From Opitutaceae bacterium (GTDB lineage Bacteria > Verrucomicrobiota > Verrucomicrobiia > Opitutales > Opitutaceae): DNA of 17,303 nt. The notes under the pieces were generated by a model that searched no databases, was not told the origin of the DNA, and saw only the letters and a program-made list of their open reading frames with translations. This document shows, piece by piece, positions 1-7,628 of the stretch. The stretch is from contig SYDD01000332.1 of the NCBI GenBank assembly GCA_005786775.1, forward strand, positions 1 through 17,303, given 5' to 3'. A program made the translations under genes and the position numbers. Numbering within the stretch: the stretch's first letter is position 1; every line of letters begins with the position of its first letter.

Positions 1-1241
1 CCCAGCACCCCGGCCGCCTCAGCGAGAGTCTCTGTGACCTCGTGCTCGATGACGTGCTCGCCAAAAGCGCTCAACTGCAGGCGAGTGCGACCGCGGTAAA
101 CGAGCCGCGGCGGATCGACCGTAACGAAGCGGACCACGTCCCCGATCACGTAGCGGCAGAGTCCCGCCGGGGTCGACATGAGAAGGACGTAGTCCACGCC
201 GGGTGCGACCTCAGTCAGCGGCACGATGCGACCAGCCAGATCGTCCAGCCGCGACTCATCGTAATCTGCGAGGGGTAGGAATTCGTAATAAATTCCCGCG
301 TTCGCGAGGAGCCGGAGCCCTGCAGCGGGCTCGCTGTCTTGCACGGCAATGAAACCTTCCGACGCCGGGTAGACCTCGTGGAAATGGACCCCCGGACCCG
401 CGACCGCGGCAAGTTGGCGGGCGAACGGCCCCAGCGGCACGCCGCCGTGAACAATGCACTGGAGCCGGGGCCACACTTCGCGTAGCACCGGGCGTCCAGT
501 AGCGGCTAGCACCCTCTCCGCCAAAATGAGGAGCCAACTCGGGATGCCCGCCACCAAGGTGAGGTCGCGCGCCCGCGTGCGGGCGACGATCGCGTCGAGC
601 TTCTCCGGCCAGTCCCCGATCAGCGCGATTTCGCGCCCCGGCTCATACAAATGGCGCTCGACCCAGCCCGGCAGATTGAGGGCCGTGATTCCGCTCAGGT
701 CTCCGCAGAGGATCGGAGGCCCGCCGGCCGCCGGCAGCGGAGTGAGAACGGTGGAGCCGCCCAGAAACAGGTGGCGGCCGCGGAAAACATCCGCATGGCC
801 CACGCGGCCCGAGTGGAACAGCAAGGATGCCAAACCGGCATGGCGAAAGTGGCCGAGCATCTCCGCGGTGACAGGTAGGTACTTTGTGCGACCGGCGGTG
901 GTGCCAGACGAAACCGCGAAGTACGGGCACCGCCCGCGCCAGAGCACGTCGGCTTCCCCGGCCTTCATCCGCTCGATCCAGGGCAGGAAGTCCTCATAAC
1001 GCCGCGGCGGGAGGGCGCGCCACGAGGCCGGAGACATTCCAAGCCGGAGGCCGTGCTCCCGGCCGAAGGCCGTGCCCGCCCAGCCGCGGCACAGTCCGTC
1101 CCAGGCCTCGACCTGCCCCACCCACGCGGCATCCGGCGAGGCTAAGCGGGAACGCATACGCGCTCCGGCGATCCCCGCTCCGGCGGCGAGCAGACCTCGC
1201 CACCACGGGCAGCGAGGCAGTTCGGCGCTAGCGGCAGTCAT
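1..1241 (-). CDS. GH3-superfamily protein (acyl-acid-amido synthetase-like), 3' end outside window
   Basis: GH3-type enzymes belong to the adenylate-forming superfamily; plant members adenylate a carboxylic acid and join it to an amino acid. The 413 visible codons contain the family landmarks: an ATP-binding loop SSGTTAGRTK at residues 111-120 followed by YLPVT, the YPASEG motif at 291-296, the segment GLCRYVIGDVVRF at 360-372, and GRTRLQLSAFGEHV at 384-397, which matches the hinge towards the C-terminal cap. The family usually runs to about 500 residues or more, so the cap domain is missing here because the gene leaves the window at base 1. The ATG at 1241 overlaps the stop of the upstream alpha/beta-hydrolase gene (ATGA), which implies translational coupling. 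No signal peptide is obvious, so it is probably cytoplasmic. Bacterial GH3 substrates are mostly unknown and none can be read from this sequence. The family call is firm; the reaction is inferred. Confidence 0.9.
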   Translation of the reverse strand, partial: MTAASAELPRCPWWRGLLAAGAGIAGARMRSRLASPDAAWVGQVEAWDGLCRGWAGTAFGREHGLRLGMSPASWRALPPRRYEDFLPWIERMKAGEADVLWRGRCPYFAVSSGTTAGRTKYLPVTAEMLGHFRHAGLASLLFHSGRVGHADVFRGRHLFLGGSTVLTPLPAAGGPPILCGDLSGITALNLPGWVERHLYEPGREIALIGDWPEKLDAIVARTRARDLTLVAGIPSWLLILAERVLAATGRPVLREVWPRLQCIVHGGVPLGPFARQLAAVAGPGVHFHEVYPASEGFIAVQDSEPAAGLRLLANAGIYYEFLPLADYDESRLDDLAGRIVPLTEVAPGVDYVLLMSTPAGLCRYVIGDVVRFVTVDPPRLVYRGRTRLQLSAFGEHVIEHEVTETLAEAAGVL

Positions 1242-2335
1242 GCCGCGAGCGGCCACCGTTGCGCGCGCAGGCGGGCGTAAAATGCCTGCAGCGGCGGCAG
1301 GAACTCAAACACGTGGAAGACCAGCGAGGCGTGCTGCACCGGAGGCTGACCGGGCGCGGCCCGCACCTCCCGCACGCTGCCCTCTGGAAAGTAGGCGCGA
1401 TGTGCGTGGCGAAATGCGAACAGTGAGGGCGCGGCCGCGTCGAGCATGCCCTCCTCCCGCTCCGCGAAGAGCACTAAGGCCGGGGCTAGGCTGAGCGGGA
1501 GTAGACCCGGAGTGAAATAGTCGGTCGGGGAACGCATCTCCCTCATCGCCTGCACTCGGGCGCAGGCGCCCTCGTCGGTGATACCCCGAATCGAACCCAG
1601 GACGCCGGCGTGCAGGAGCTGTAGCTCCCGCGCGGTCATCAGCCGGCGGAGCGCGAGCTTATTCTGGGCGCCCGCCTCGAACATCCGCGCGAAAAGCACC
1701 CGCGCGCGCTCGACCGCCGTGGGGTCCGGGCTCGCTCCCGCCTGCAGGAATGGCTTCAAAGCCCGGCCGATCAGGGTCCCCGGCTTACCGGGTCCGGGCG
1801 GCACCACATCCTCCACGCAGGCGACGGGACTCACCAGAACCACGCCACCGAGCGGGAGCACCACGCCCCGCGCCCTCGCCCGTCGCAACCACTCCAACAC
1901 CAGCCCGGCGCCGAAACTCACCGCGAAAACCACAGGCCGCTGCCCACGCCGGATCAGGTCTGCGAGCAGGTCATCGAGTTGCGCGAGGAGCAGCGCCAGG
2001 GAAAATCCGTCGGCCGGGTAATGGACCGAATAAACGTCCCCGGAGGAAAGTAGGAACCGTCGAAGGAGAAATATCTGCTCCCCCGCGTCGGGCACGAAAC
2101 CGCCCAGCACGATGGTGGGCACCCCTCCCCGGCCGGCTTCCCGCCGGATCTCGGCGCGGGGCCCGGTACCGCCACTTACCTCCACGGCCGACTCCACTCC
2201 CGGCCGGAAGGGTTGCGGTCCCGCTCGCACCCGCCGGTCCTCCACGGTTCTGACCAAGGTGTGCAGCGAGCGCAGGGGGACAGCGTGCAGCAGCGAATAC
2301 CAAGTCTGGGGCGGGGCGAAACGCGGCAGAGGCAT
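1238..2335 (-). CDS. alpha/beta-hydrolase fold protein
   Basis: A protein of 365 residues from the ATG at 2335. The alpha/beta-hydrolase fold is suggested by a strand followed by a nucleophile elbow, VVFAVSFGAG, with the probable catalytic serine at residue 140. The first elbow glycine is replaced by alanine (A-V-S-F-G). A late QHASLV segment supplies a plausible catalytic histidine near residue 335, and an acidic patch (AEREEGMLD, about 291-299) lies where the acid member is expected. The early IVLGGFVP stretch could form the oxyanion region. The frame is open upstream to a TTG at 2371, which would add 12 residues; neither start has a good Shine-Dalgarno sequence, and I prefer the ATG. It overlaps the GH3 gene by 4 bases, so the two are co-expressed and may act on the same acyl compound. 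No clear signal peptide or membrane span is visible. The substrate is unknown. Confidence 0.8.
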   Translation of the reverse strand: MPLPRFAPPQTWYSLLHAVPLRSLHTLVRTVEDRRVRAGPQPFRPGVESAVEVSGGTGPRAEIRREAGRGGVPTIVLGGFVPDAGEQIFLLRRFLLSSGDVYSVHYPADGFSLALLLAQLDDLLADLIRRGQRPVVFAVSFGAGLVLEWLRRARARGVVLPLGGVVLVSPVACVEDVVPPGPGKPGTLIGRALKPFLQAGASPDPTAVERARVLFARMFEAGAQNKLALRRLMTARELQLLHAGVLGSIRGITDEGACARVQAMREMRSPTDYFTPGLLPLSLAPALVLFAEREEGMLDAAAPSLFAFRHAHRAYFPEGSVREVRAAPGQPPVQHASLVFHVFEFLPPLQAFYARLRAQRWPLAA

Positions 2336-2417
2336 TGATGTCACGCACAAGCAACGCCCGCGCTCCTTCAACCGGAAATCTACATAGCCATCCGGAAGTC
2401 ACTACTTCGCCACCGTT

Positions 2418-2446
2418 CCGTCACGCTAGTGGCGGACCCGTGACGG
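2418..2446. repeat. inverted repeat spanning the phytase stop codon
   Basis: CCGTCACG (2418-2425) and CGTGACGG (2439-2446) are perfect 8-base complements with a 13-base spacer, overlapping the last codons and stop of the phytase gene. On the minus strand GTCAC (2444-2440) and GCCAC (2433-2429) are also 11 bases apart, so it may double as a weak PHO-like site for the hydrolase/GH3 pair, or it may be a transcript-end hairpin. No T-run follows. Confidence 0.4.
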
Positions 2447-3526
2447 ATCGTCCTCACCCAGTGCCGCTCGCAGGTCGTCCCAAGCGTAGAAATGAAACGT
2501 GCGATCGTCGGACATCGCGACGAACAGTCCGCCGGGAAATCCTGGCAGCGGCATGCGGGAGACCTCGCAGCCATCGGTCTCGCGTGTGGACAGCCGCACG
2601 CTGCCCCGCAGGCGATGATCGTGAGCGCGCCCCGGCGGCCCCTCGGGCGCGAAGACGCGGAAGGTCCACGCCTGCTGGTTCGAGACGATGAGCGCTCCCT
2701 CGGCCCCGTCCCCCGGACGGATCGCGATGCCCTCGTGGTCCCCGGCGAAGCCGGTCGCCCCAAGCAGCGCGAGCTCGGCGTTCCCCTCCGGCGCTTCCGG
2801 ATCCGCGGCATATTTGCGCACCCCGAAGCCCTCGTCGCTGTAGTAAACCCATTCGCGCTCCGCATCGACCGCGATGGCCTCGATCTCCTTGCGCCCGCTG
2901 TAGGCGCCGAACGCCCGCACTCGCGTCGCCTGCACCACGCCCGGCGCGGCCTCCTCCAAACGGTACTGCACCACGTAGCCTTCGGCTGGGCCGCCCTTGC
3001 CGCCGACGAAGGCGAAGGTCGCGCCGTCGCGCGTCCGGCGGTAGCCGGCCACGCCCATCGGGGCCCGCGCCGGATCGCCCTCCATGACGGGCAATCCCCC
3101 ACCGTCCAGCGGGGCGAGGTCCGGCAGGCGGAAGACCCGCAGCTGGCCGGCCTCGCGCACCGTGACCAGCGCCACGTCGACCGCACGCCCGCCCAGCCGG
3201 AGCCCCCGGAGGATGTCGACATTGTTCGGCCGGGCGAGCGGCGCCACGCGGGCCACGATCCTGCCGGCGAGGTCGAAGGCGTAAAGCCCTCCGGCGGAGT
3301 CCTTATCGGTCCCGAGCACGAGGCTGCGCGCGGGATCCTCCGGATGAATCCAGATGGCCGGATCATCCGCGTCGTGCGGCACGGGCTCCGAGACCACCCG
3401 CGGGGGCAGCGGCGGATTCGTGGCCAGCGGGTCGGTCGCAGGGGAGCGGGTGCAACCCGCGGCCAAAACGACGAATAGCAGCCCCGGAAGGGTGGGGAAA
3501 GGGAGGGACACCCCCCACGCATCCAC
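2426..3526 (-). CDS. beta-propeller phytase (3-phytase family), probable lipoprotein
   Basis: Beta-propeller phytases are calcium-dependent six-bladed enzymes that release phosphate from inositol hexakisphosphate. The diagnostic N-terminal block DADDPAIWIHPEDP (residues 52-65), followed by SLVLGTDK (68-75), is present. So are RPNNVDI (99-105), an EIEAIAVD...VYYSDEGFGVRKY region (214-239) and GDHEGIAI (262-269), which match the family's calcium and phosphate-binding loops. The 366-residue length is normal. The N-terminus has a hydrophobic stretch ending in a lipobox LAAGC with Cys25, so the mature protein is probably a lipoprotein in the outer or inner membrane facing the periplasm or cell surface. 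The start is GTG at 3526; GTG at 3511 is an alternative, and neither changes the lipobox. It diverges from a small gene at 3627 and lies between the GH3/hydrolase pair and the TBDR operon. Phytate is the expected substrate by family knowledge; actual specificity is untested. Confidence 0.93.
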   Translation of the reverse strand: MDAWGVSLPFPTLPGLLFVVLAAGCTRSPATDPLATNPPLPPRVVSEPVPHDADDPAIWIHPEDPARSLVLGTDKDSAGGLYAFDLAGRIVARVAPLARPNNVDILRGLRLGGRAVDVALVTVREAGQLRVFRLPDLAPLDGGGLPVMEGDPARAPMGVAGYRRTRDGATFAFVGGKGGPAEGYVVQYRLEEAAPGVVQATRVRAFGAYSGRKEIEAIAVDAEREWVYYSDEGFGVRKYAADPEAPEGNAELALLGATGFAGDHEGIAIRPGDGAEGALIVSNQQAWTFRVFAPEGPPGRAHDHRLRGSVRLSTRETDGCEVSRMPLPGFPGGLFVAMSDDRTFHFYAWDDLRAALGEDDPSRVRH

Positions 3527-3556
3527 GGATTCAGCCGCTGCGCAAGCGTCAGGACC

Positions 3557-3572
3557 GTCACGTGATCTTAAC
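3557..3572 (+). promoter_or_regulatory. PHO-box-like pair in the phytase / small-gene divergent region
   Basis: GTCAC at 3557-3561 and TTAAC at 3568-3572 are 11 bases apart, and an ATCAC at 3580 is one base off the next position. The first unit is also part of an 8-base palindrome, TCACGTGA (3558-3565). The units are oriented towards the small gene at 3627, but the site lies only 31 bases upstream of the phytase start, so it could serve either promoter or be chance. Confidence 0.25.
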
Positions 3573-3626
3573 GCACGACATCACCCCGACTCTTGCCGTG
3601 TCCGGACGCGACGGCAGGGTCGCGGC

Positions 3627-3914
3627 GTGCCATCCCGTCTCCCCTCGCCGCTACCGGGCGCCTTGCGGGCCGAGGCCCGAACCCTCTTCACCCTTGCGGA
3701 GTCGGCCGCCGAGAACGGTCTCTTCGCCACCGCCCGACTGGAGGCCCGCTGGCGGTTGCTCGCCGCGCGCTGCGCGGACCGGACCCCGCTGGAGGAATCG
3801 GCGGCTGAGCTCCACGGATTGCTGGAGGCGGCGCTCCGGCAGCCCGGCGTGAAGGCCGGGTGGATCGGCGAGCGTTGGCAGGCGCTCGAGGCTCGCCTGC
3901 ACTCCCGCCCCTGA
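3627..3914 (+). CDS. small hypothetical helical protein
   Basis: I do not recognise this protein. It has 95 residues from a GTG at 3627, preceded by a GCAGGG stretch about 8-12 bases upstream that could be a weak ribosome-binding site. From residue 12 it is rich in Ala, Leu, Glu and Arg with heptad-like spacing (AEARTLFTLAESAAENGLF, ARLEARWRLLAAR, ESAAELHGLLEAALRQ) and reads as two or three amphipathic helices, somewhat like a TPR or helical-hairpin fragment. It ends with WIGERWQALEARL. There is no signal peptide. It diverges from the phytase gene and converges on the PLP-enzyme gene. The frame stays open upstream into the phytase gene on the other strand, so the exact start is uncertain. A helical composition such as this is less typical of a chance frame than the Arg/Pro/Ser-rich shadows elsewhere in the window. 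Confidence 0.55.
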   Translation: MPSRLPSPLPGALRAEARTLFTLAESAAENGLFATARLEARWRLLAARCADRTPLEESAAELHGLLEAALRQPGVKAGWIGERWQALEARLHSRP

Positions 3915-3956
3915 TGGTCCGTCTGGTAGCGGGGCTCGCCACGCCCGGCCCCGGGG

Positions 3957-5189
3957 TCACGCGCGCAGGCAGACGCGAAGTGCCGCCACAAAACGGTCCA
4001 AATCGGCCACCGAATTGTGGAGGTTGGGCGCCACCCGCAGTCCGGTGAATTCTGGATGCACGATCGCGCGGACAAAAATTCCCCGCTCGCGTCTGAGTTC
4101 TTCGGCGACCGACCTCGGATCGCGTCCGGGTAGGGCCACCGTGGCGATCGCACCCGCCGCGCGCTCCTCCACGCGCGTCAGCAACCGCACGCGCGGGTCA
4201 TCGGCGAAGGTCGCCAGCCAATGGTCGCGGAGGAATCGGAGCCGCGCCAACTTGGCGGCAGGCCCCACTTGCCGCCACCAATCCAAGGCGGGCAGGATTC
4301 CGAGGAACGGAGCCGCCGCGATCGTGCCAAGGCTCTCGAACTTGCGGATGTCGTCCCGTCTGCGCGAGGCGCTGGGGAACAAGGGCCAGACGTCCGCCAG
4401 CCGATCTTGGCGTAACCGGAGCATCCCGGTGCCGAAAGGGGCGCCCAACCACTTGTGCAGCGACGTCCCGTAGGCATCTGCACCCAAGGACGCGGGGGAC
4501 GAATCGAGGTGCGCGAAACCGTGGGCGCCATCGACGACCACGGCGACCCCCCGGGCCTGTAGGGCCGCCGTGAGCGCCGCGACGGGCAGCACTTGGCCAG
4601 TGAGATTCACCACCTCGCAAACCAAGGCCAACCGGGTCTCTGGGCGCACGGCCTCCAGCCAGCGGGCCACCACCTCCTGGCTGGGGGGCAACGGCACTGG
4701 AAGACGGATCCGATCGATCCCGATGCCGTCCCGTTCCGCCCGCTGGTCGAGTCCCTCCTGGAGGCGCCAGTAGTCCTGCGTGGAGGTCAGCACCCGATCA
4801 CCACGCGCCAACGGCCAGCCGAGCAGGACGTTCTGGAGCGCCTCCGTGGTGTTGCGCACCAAAGCCACTTCCTCCACCGGGAAACCGGCGGCGGCGGCCA
4901 ACGCGGACCGCACCTCCTCCAGCCGAGGCAACTGCTCGCGGACCAGGTGCACCGGCGGCAGGCGACGGGCGGCGTCCCACGCTCGGCGGAAGGCCTGGTC
5001 CACCGCGCGCGTCGGGGCCTGCACGCCGCCACTCTCGAGGTTTAGCTTCCCCGGGGTGGGATCCCACGCGGCCGCCACCTCGGCCCAGGCCCCCTCGTCA
5101 TCCGGGCGCCGCCCCCCGCCCCGGACGCCCGGGGAAAGGGCGAGCCCGCCCAGTCCGCCGGCCAAAAATACGCGCCGGGGCAGAGGCAC
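3957..5189 (-). CDS. exported class V PLP-dependent aminotransferase-fold enzyme (isopenicillin-N-epimerase/cysteine-desulfurase-like)
   Basis: A 410-residue fold-type I PLP enzyme of the class V group. Visible landmarks are RNTTEAL (112-118, phosphate-binding loop), VDGAH (219-223; Asp220 should pair with the pyridine nitrogen), GTSLHKWLGAPFGTGML (241-257) with Lys246 as the probable Schiff-base lysine, FESLGT (284-289), and GLRVAPNLHNS (383-393) with Arg385 as the probable carboxylate-binding residue. The N-terminus PRRVFLAGGLGGLAL resembles a twin-arginine signal, so the enzyme is probably folded with PLP in the cytoplasm and exported to the periplasm. It starts 5 bases after the stop of the TBDR gene and is the last gene of the three-gene operon. 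Epimerase, lyase, desulfurase or transaminase activity cannot be told apart from the sequence. Its position with a TBDR and a phytase-like protein suggests it acts on a compound handled by that transporter, which is inference. Confidence 0.88.
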   Translation of the reverse strand: MPLPRRVFLAGGLGGLALSPGVRGGGRRPDDEGAWAEVAAAWDPTPGKLNLESGGVQAPTRAVDQAFRRAWDAARRLPPVHLVREQLPRLEEVRSALAAAAGFPVEEVALVRNTTEALQNVLLGWPLARGDRVLTSTQDYWRLQEGLDQRAERDGIGIDRIRLPVPLPPSQEVVARWLEAVRPETRLALVCEVVNLTGQVLPVAALTAALQARGVAVVVDGAHGFAHLDSSPASLGADAYGTSLHKWLGAPFGTGMLRLRQDRLADVWPLFPSASRRRDDIRKFESLGTIAAAPFLGILPALDWWRQVGPAAKLARLRFLRDHWLATFADDPRVRLLTRVEERAAGAIATVALPGRDPRSVAEELRRERGIFVRAIVHPEFTGLRVAPNLHNSVADLDRFVAALRVCLRA

Positions 5190-5194
5190 CGGCT

Positions 5195-7618
5195 TCAGAA
5201 GCCTTGGTTTAGCCGCACGTACCAGCGCCCGCCATCCGCGTCGTAGGGCGAGTTGCGGGAATAGAGCAGGCCATTTGCGGCATTGAACAACGCCTTGTCT
5301 GGGTACCGGTCGAGGATGTTTTCCGCTCCGAGGACCACGCTAGCGCGGCGCGGCAGCTTCAAGGTCACGGAGAGGTCTAGGAGCGTCTGGGCGCCGAACT
5401 CCTGCACGATCGTCGAATTGGACTGGGCATCGATCCACGGGCCAAAGTGGCGAACCCGCAACTGGCCCGACCAACGGGCGTGCTCGAGCGCGACGACCAG
5501 GTTGCCGCCGCGGCCCGGGATGCGCCGCTCGAGGTTGAGGCGCCCGTCGCGCGAGATAATCCGCGGGTCGAAGCGCACCGCCTTGGTCTGGTTGCGGTTA
5601 AACGCGGCCGTCGCCGTCAACCGAAGGGCGGGATCGATCCGCCACCCGCGGGAAACGGTGAAGTCGAGGCCCTCCGTCCGCGTGTCGAAGGCATTGGTGA
5701 GGAAGTTCACCAGGTTCAGGTTGGCCGCGTCGGTGACGCCGGTGGCCACGAGCTGGGCACGCTGGGCGGCGGTCAGGGTGAATCCTTGGGAGATGTTCAG
5801 GCGGTCGCGAACGTCGATGCGGTACACGTCCGCGGTGACAGTCAGCCCGGCGAGGGACCACACCAGCCCTGCGGAACCCTGCCGGGACGTCTCGGGGGTG
5901 AGCGGCTTGGCACCGAGGAACTGGGCCACGGGGTTGGTGACCCCGATCTGCCCGGAGGTGAAAAGCGTGGACGTTCCGGGAATCAGACCCTGGCTGGTTC
6001 GCGTGTAGTTGGAGAGCCCCGGCGTCGGCGCGTGAAAACCCGTGCTCACGGTGCCGCGGACGGCGAGGCCGGCCACCGGCTCCAAGCGGGCCGCGACCTT
6101 CCCATCGAGGGTGGATCCGAAATCGGCAAAGCGCTCTGCGCGGGCGGCGGCAGCAAGCGAGAGTCCGCGCGCCGGCTTAAGTTCTAGGTCCGCGTAGGCG
6201 GCGTGGCTTGATCGCGCAGCGTTGACGACCTGGCGCGGGCTCCAGCCGGGGAACCCGTTGGCGCCAACCGGCAGATCCGCGAGCGGACCGACATCCCAGG
6301 AAAAACGGTCTCCGGGCCGGATCCGAAACTCCTCGCGGCGGACCTCTGCGCCCAAGGCCAAAGTGGTCGGAGCGGCGAGCTCCCAAGTGCGCGGCTGGTA
6401 CACCACGTCGACGTTGAGGTTCTGCTCGCGCTGGCGCAGCCCGCCAGCGTCGAACTCGCGGGGCGAGAGAGCGCCGAAGGAGGCGTTGACCGTGTTGCGC
6501 AGAAAGTAGTCGAGCCGGTTGCGGCCGACGCCCGCCGCGACATCCCAACGCCACTCGCCGCCCACGGTGCCCCGCATACCGGACACGACTGACCAGTCGA
6601 GGTCGCGCGTGCCGAAGTAGGGGGTGAACCCGCCCGGGAAGGACTCGAGCAGGGAATAGGTGGGCTGGAGGGAGGACGGGGCGTTCTGGAAGGCGGAACG
6701 GCGGAACGCGGCGTTGGTGTCCGGATTGCGCCAATTGAAGTCGTCCAAGCCATCGCTGAAGCCCAGCAGCAGGTGCCCGTAGGCCGTCACCCCAGGCGCG
6801 ACATCATGGCGGGCGTTCACCGCGAGCCGCTGGGCGCGGCGGTCGGGCTGGCCCCACCGCTGCACCGGATCCGACACCAACCGGGCCCGCTCCGGGTGCG
6901 CCCGGACGTAGGCGAGCGCGTCCGCGCGCTGCACCGAGCGTGAGGTACGCTCCGCGTTCGTCGCCTCGTAGCCGAAGGAGACCACACCGCCGCGGCCGAC
7001 CGGAAAGCCGTAATGCAAACCGGCCTGCCGGTTGAGCCCGTCGCCCCCGAAGTACTGCGCAACCTGACCGTAGCCCTCGAAGCCCAGGCTGTCCTTGAGC
7101 ACGAGGTTGATCACCCCGGCAATGGCGTCCGAGCCGTACTGGGCGGAGGCGCCATCCCTCAGCACCTCGACCCGTTGCAGCAGGAACGAGGGGATCTGCC
7201 CCAGGTCCGCTGCCTGATAGCCGGAGGGACTGATGAACGCCGAGCGGTGCCGCCGACGACCGTTCACGAGCACCAGCGTCTGGTCCGGGGACAGTCCCCG
7301 CAGCCGCGCGGGCCGCACGAAGGCGAGCCCCTCCCCGATCGTGAGTCGCTGCACGTTGAACGAGGGCACCGCCTGAGTGAGCGCGTCGGTCAACTCCGAG
7401 GACGCGGAGCTCCGGATCACCGCGGCCGGGACCACGTCGATCGGCGCCAGCGACTCCGTGGCCGAGCGGCCGATCTGCCGCGTGCCGGTGACCACGACCG
7501 AGGCGAGCCGCTCGGGCTCCGCGGGAGGCACCGCCGCGGAAAGCAGGGGCGGGATGACGAGCGCGCCGAGGAGCAGGGAGGAACGCACGGGAAAGGGAAC
7601 GGGGAGGGAGCGGGACAT
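5195..7618 (-). CDS. TonB-dependent outer-membrane receptor
   Basis: An 807-residue outer-membrane receptor that takes up its ligand using TonB energy. A signal peptide occupies roughly residues 1-30 (SLLLGALVIPPLLSAA). A TonB-box-like ASVVVTGTR lies at about 39-47. The plug domain runs from about 55 to 178 and includes LRGLSPDQTLVLVNGRRRHRS, VEVLRDGASAQYGSDAIAGVIN and similar hallmarks. The rest is a beta-barrel ending in phenylalanine (LNQGF), as expected for Bam-dependent assembly. The ATG at 7618 is chosen because the signal peptide follows it directly; the frame is open to 7705, but that would overlap the upstream gene. Only 10 bases separate it from the phytase-family gene upstream and 5 from the PLP enzyme downstream, so the three form an operon. 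The ligand is not readable, although the neighbours point to an organophosphate or a product derived from one. Confidence 0.95.
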   Translation of the reverse strand: MSRSLPVPFPVRSSLLLGALVIPPLLSAAVPPAEPERLASVVVTGTRQIGRSATESLAPIDVVPAAVIRSSASSELTDALTQAVPSFNVQRLTIGEGLAFVRPARLRGLSPDQTLVLVNGRRRHRSAFISPSGYQAADLGQIPSFLLQRVEVLRDGASAQYGSDAIAGVINLVLKDSLGFEGYGQVAQYFGGDGLNRQAGLHYGFPVGRGGVVSFGYEATNAERTSRSVQRADALAYVRAHPERARLVSDPVQRWGQPDRRAQRLAVNARHDVAPGVTAYGHLLLGFSDGLDDFNWRNPDTNAAFRRSAFQNAPSSLQPTYSLLESFPGGFTPYFGTRDLDWSVVSGMRGTVGGEWRWDVAAGVGRNRLDYFLRNTVNASFGALSPREFDAGGLRQREQNLNVDVVYQPRTWELAAPTTLALGAEVRREEFRIRPGDRFSWDVGPLADLPVGANGFPGWSPRQVVNAARSSHAAYADLELKPARGLSLAAAARAERFADFGSTLDGKVAARLEPVAGLAVRGTVSTGFHAPTPGLSNYTRTSQGLIPGTSTLFTSGQIGVTNPVAQFLGAKPLTPETSRQGSAGLVWSLAGLTVTADVYRIDVRDRLNISQGFTLTAAQRAQLVATGVTDAANLNLVNFLTNAFDTRTEGLDFTVSRGWRIDPALRLTATAAFNRNQTKAVRFDPRIISRDGRLNLERRIPGRGGNLVVALEHARWSGQLRVRHFGPWIDAQSNSTIVQEFGAQTLLDLSVTLKLPRRASVVLGAENILDRYPDKALFNAANGLLYSRNSPYDADGGRWYVRLNQGF

Positions 7619-7628
7619 TTTCGGCTGA

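Noticed and set aside
454..999. 181-codon plus-strand frame at the left end
   Set aside because: It lies opposite the GH3 gene, whose family motifs run unbroken through this region.
2380..3561. 393-codon minus-strand frame overlapping the phytase in another frame
   Set aside because: It is dominated by Arg, Ser, Pro and Trp with no motif; the overlapping frame is an unmistakable beta-propeller phytase.
3930..3953. CGGGGC...GCCCCG hairpin between convergent genes as a bidirectional terminator
   Set aside because: Only a 6-base stem with a 12-base loop and no T-run on either strand; chance is likely at this GC content.
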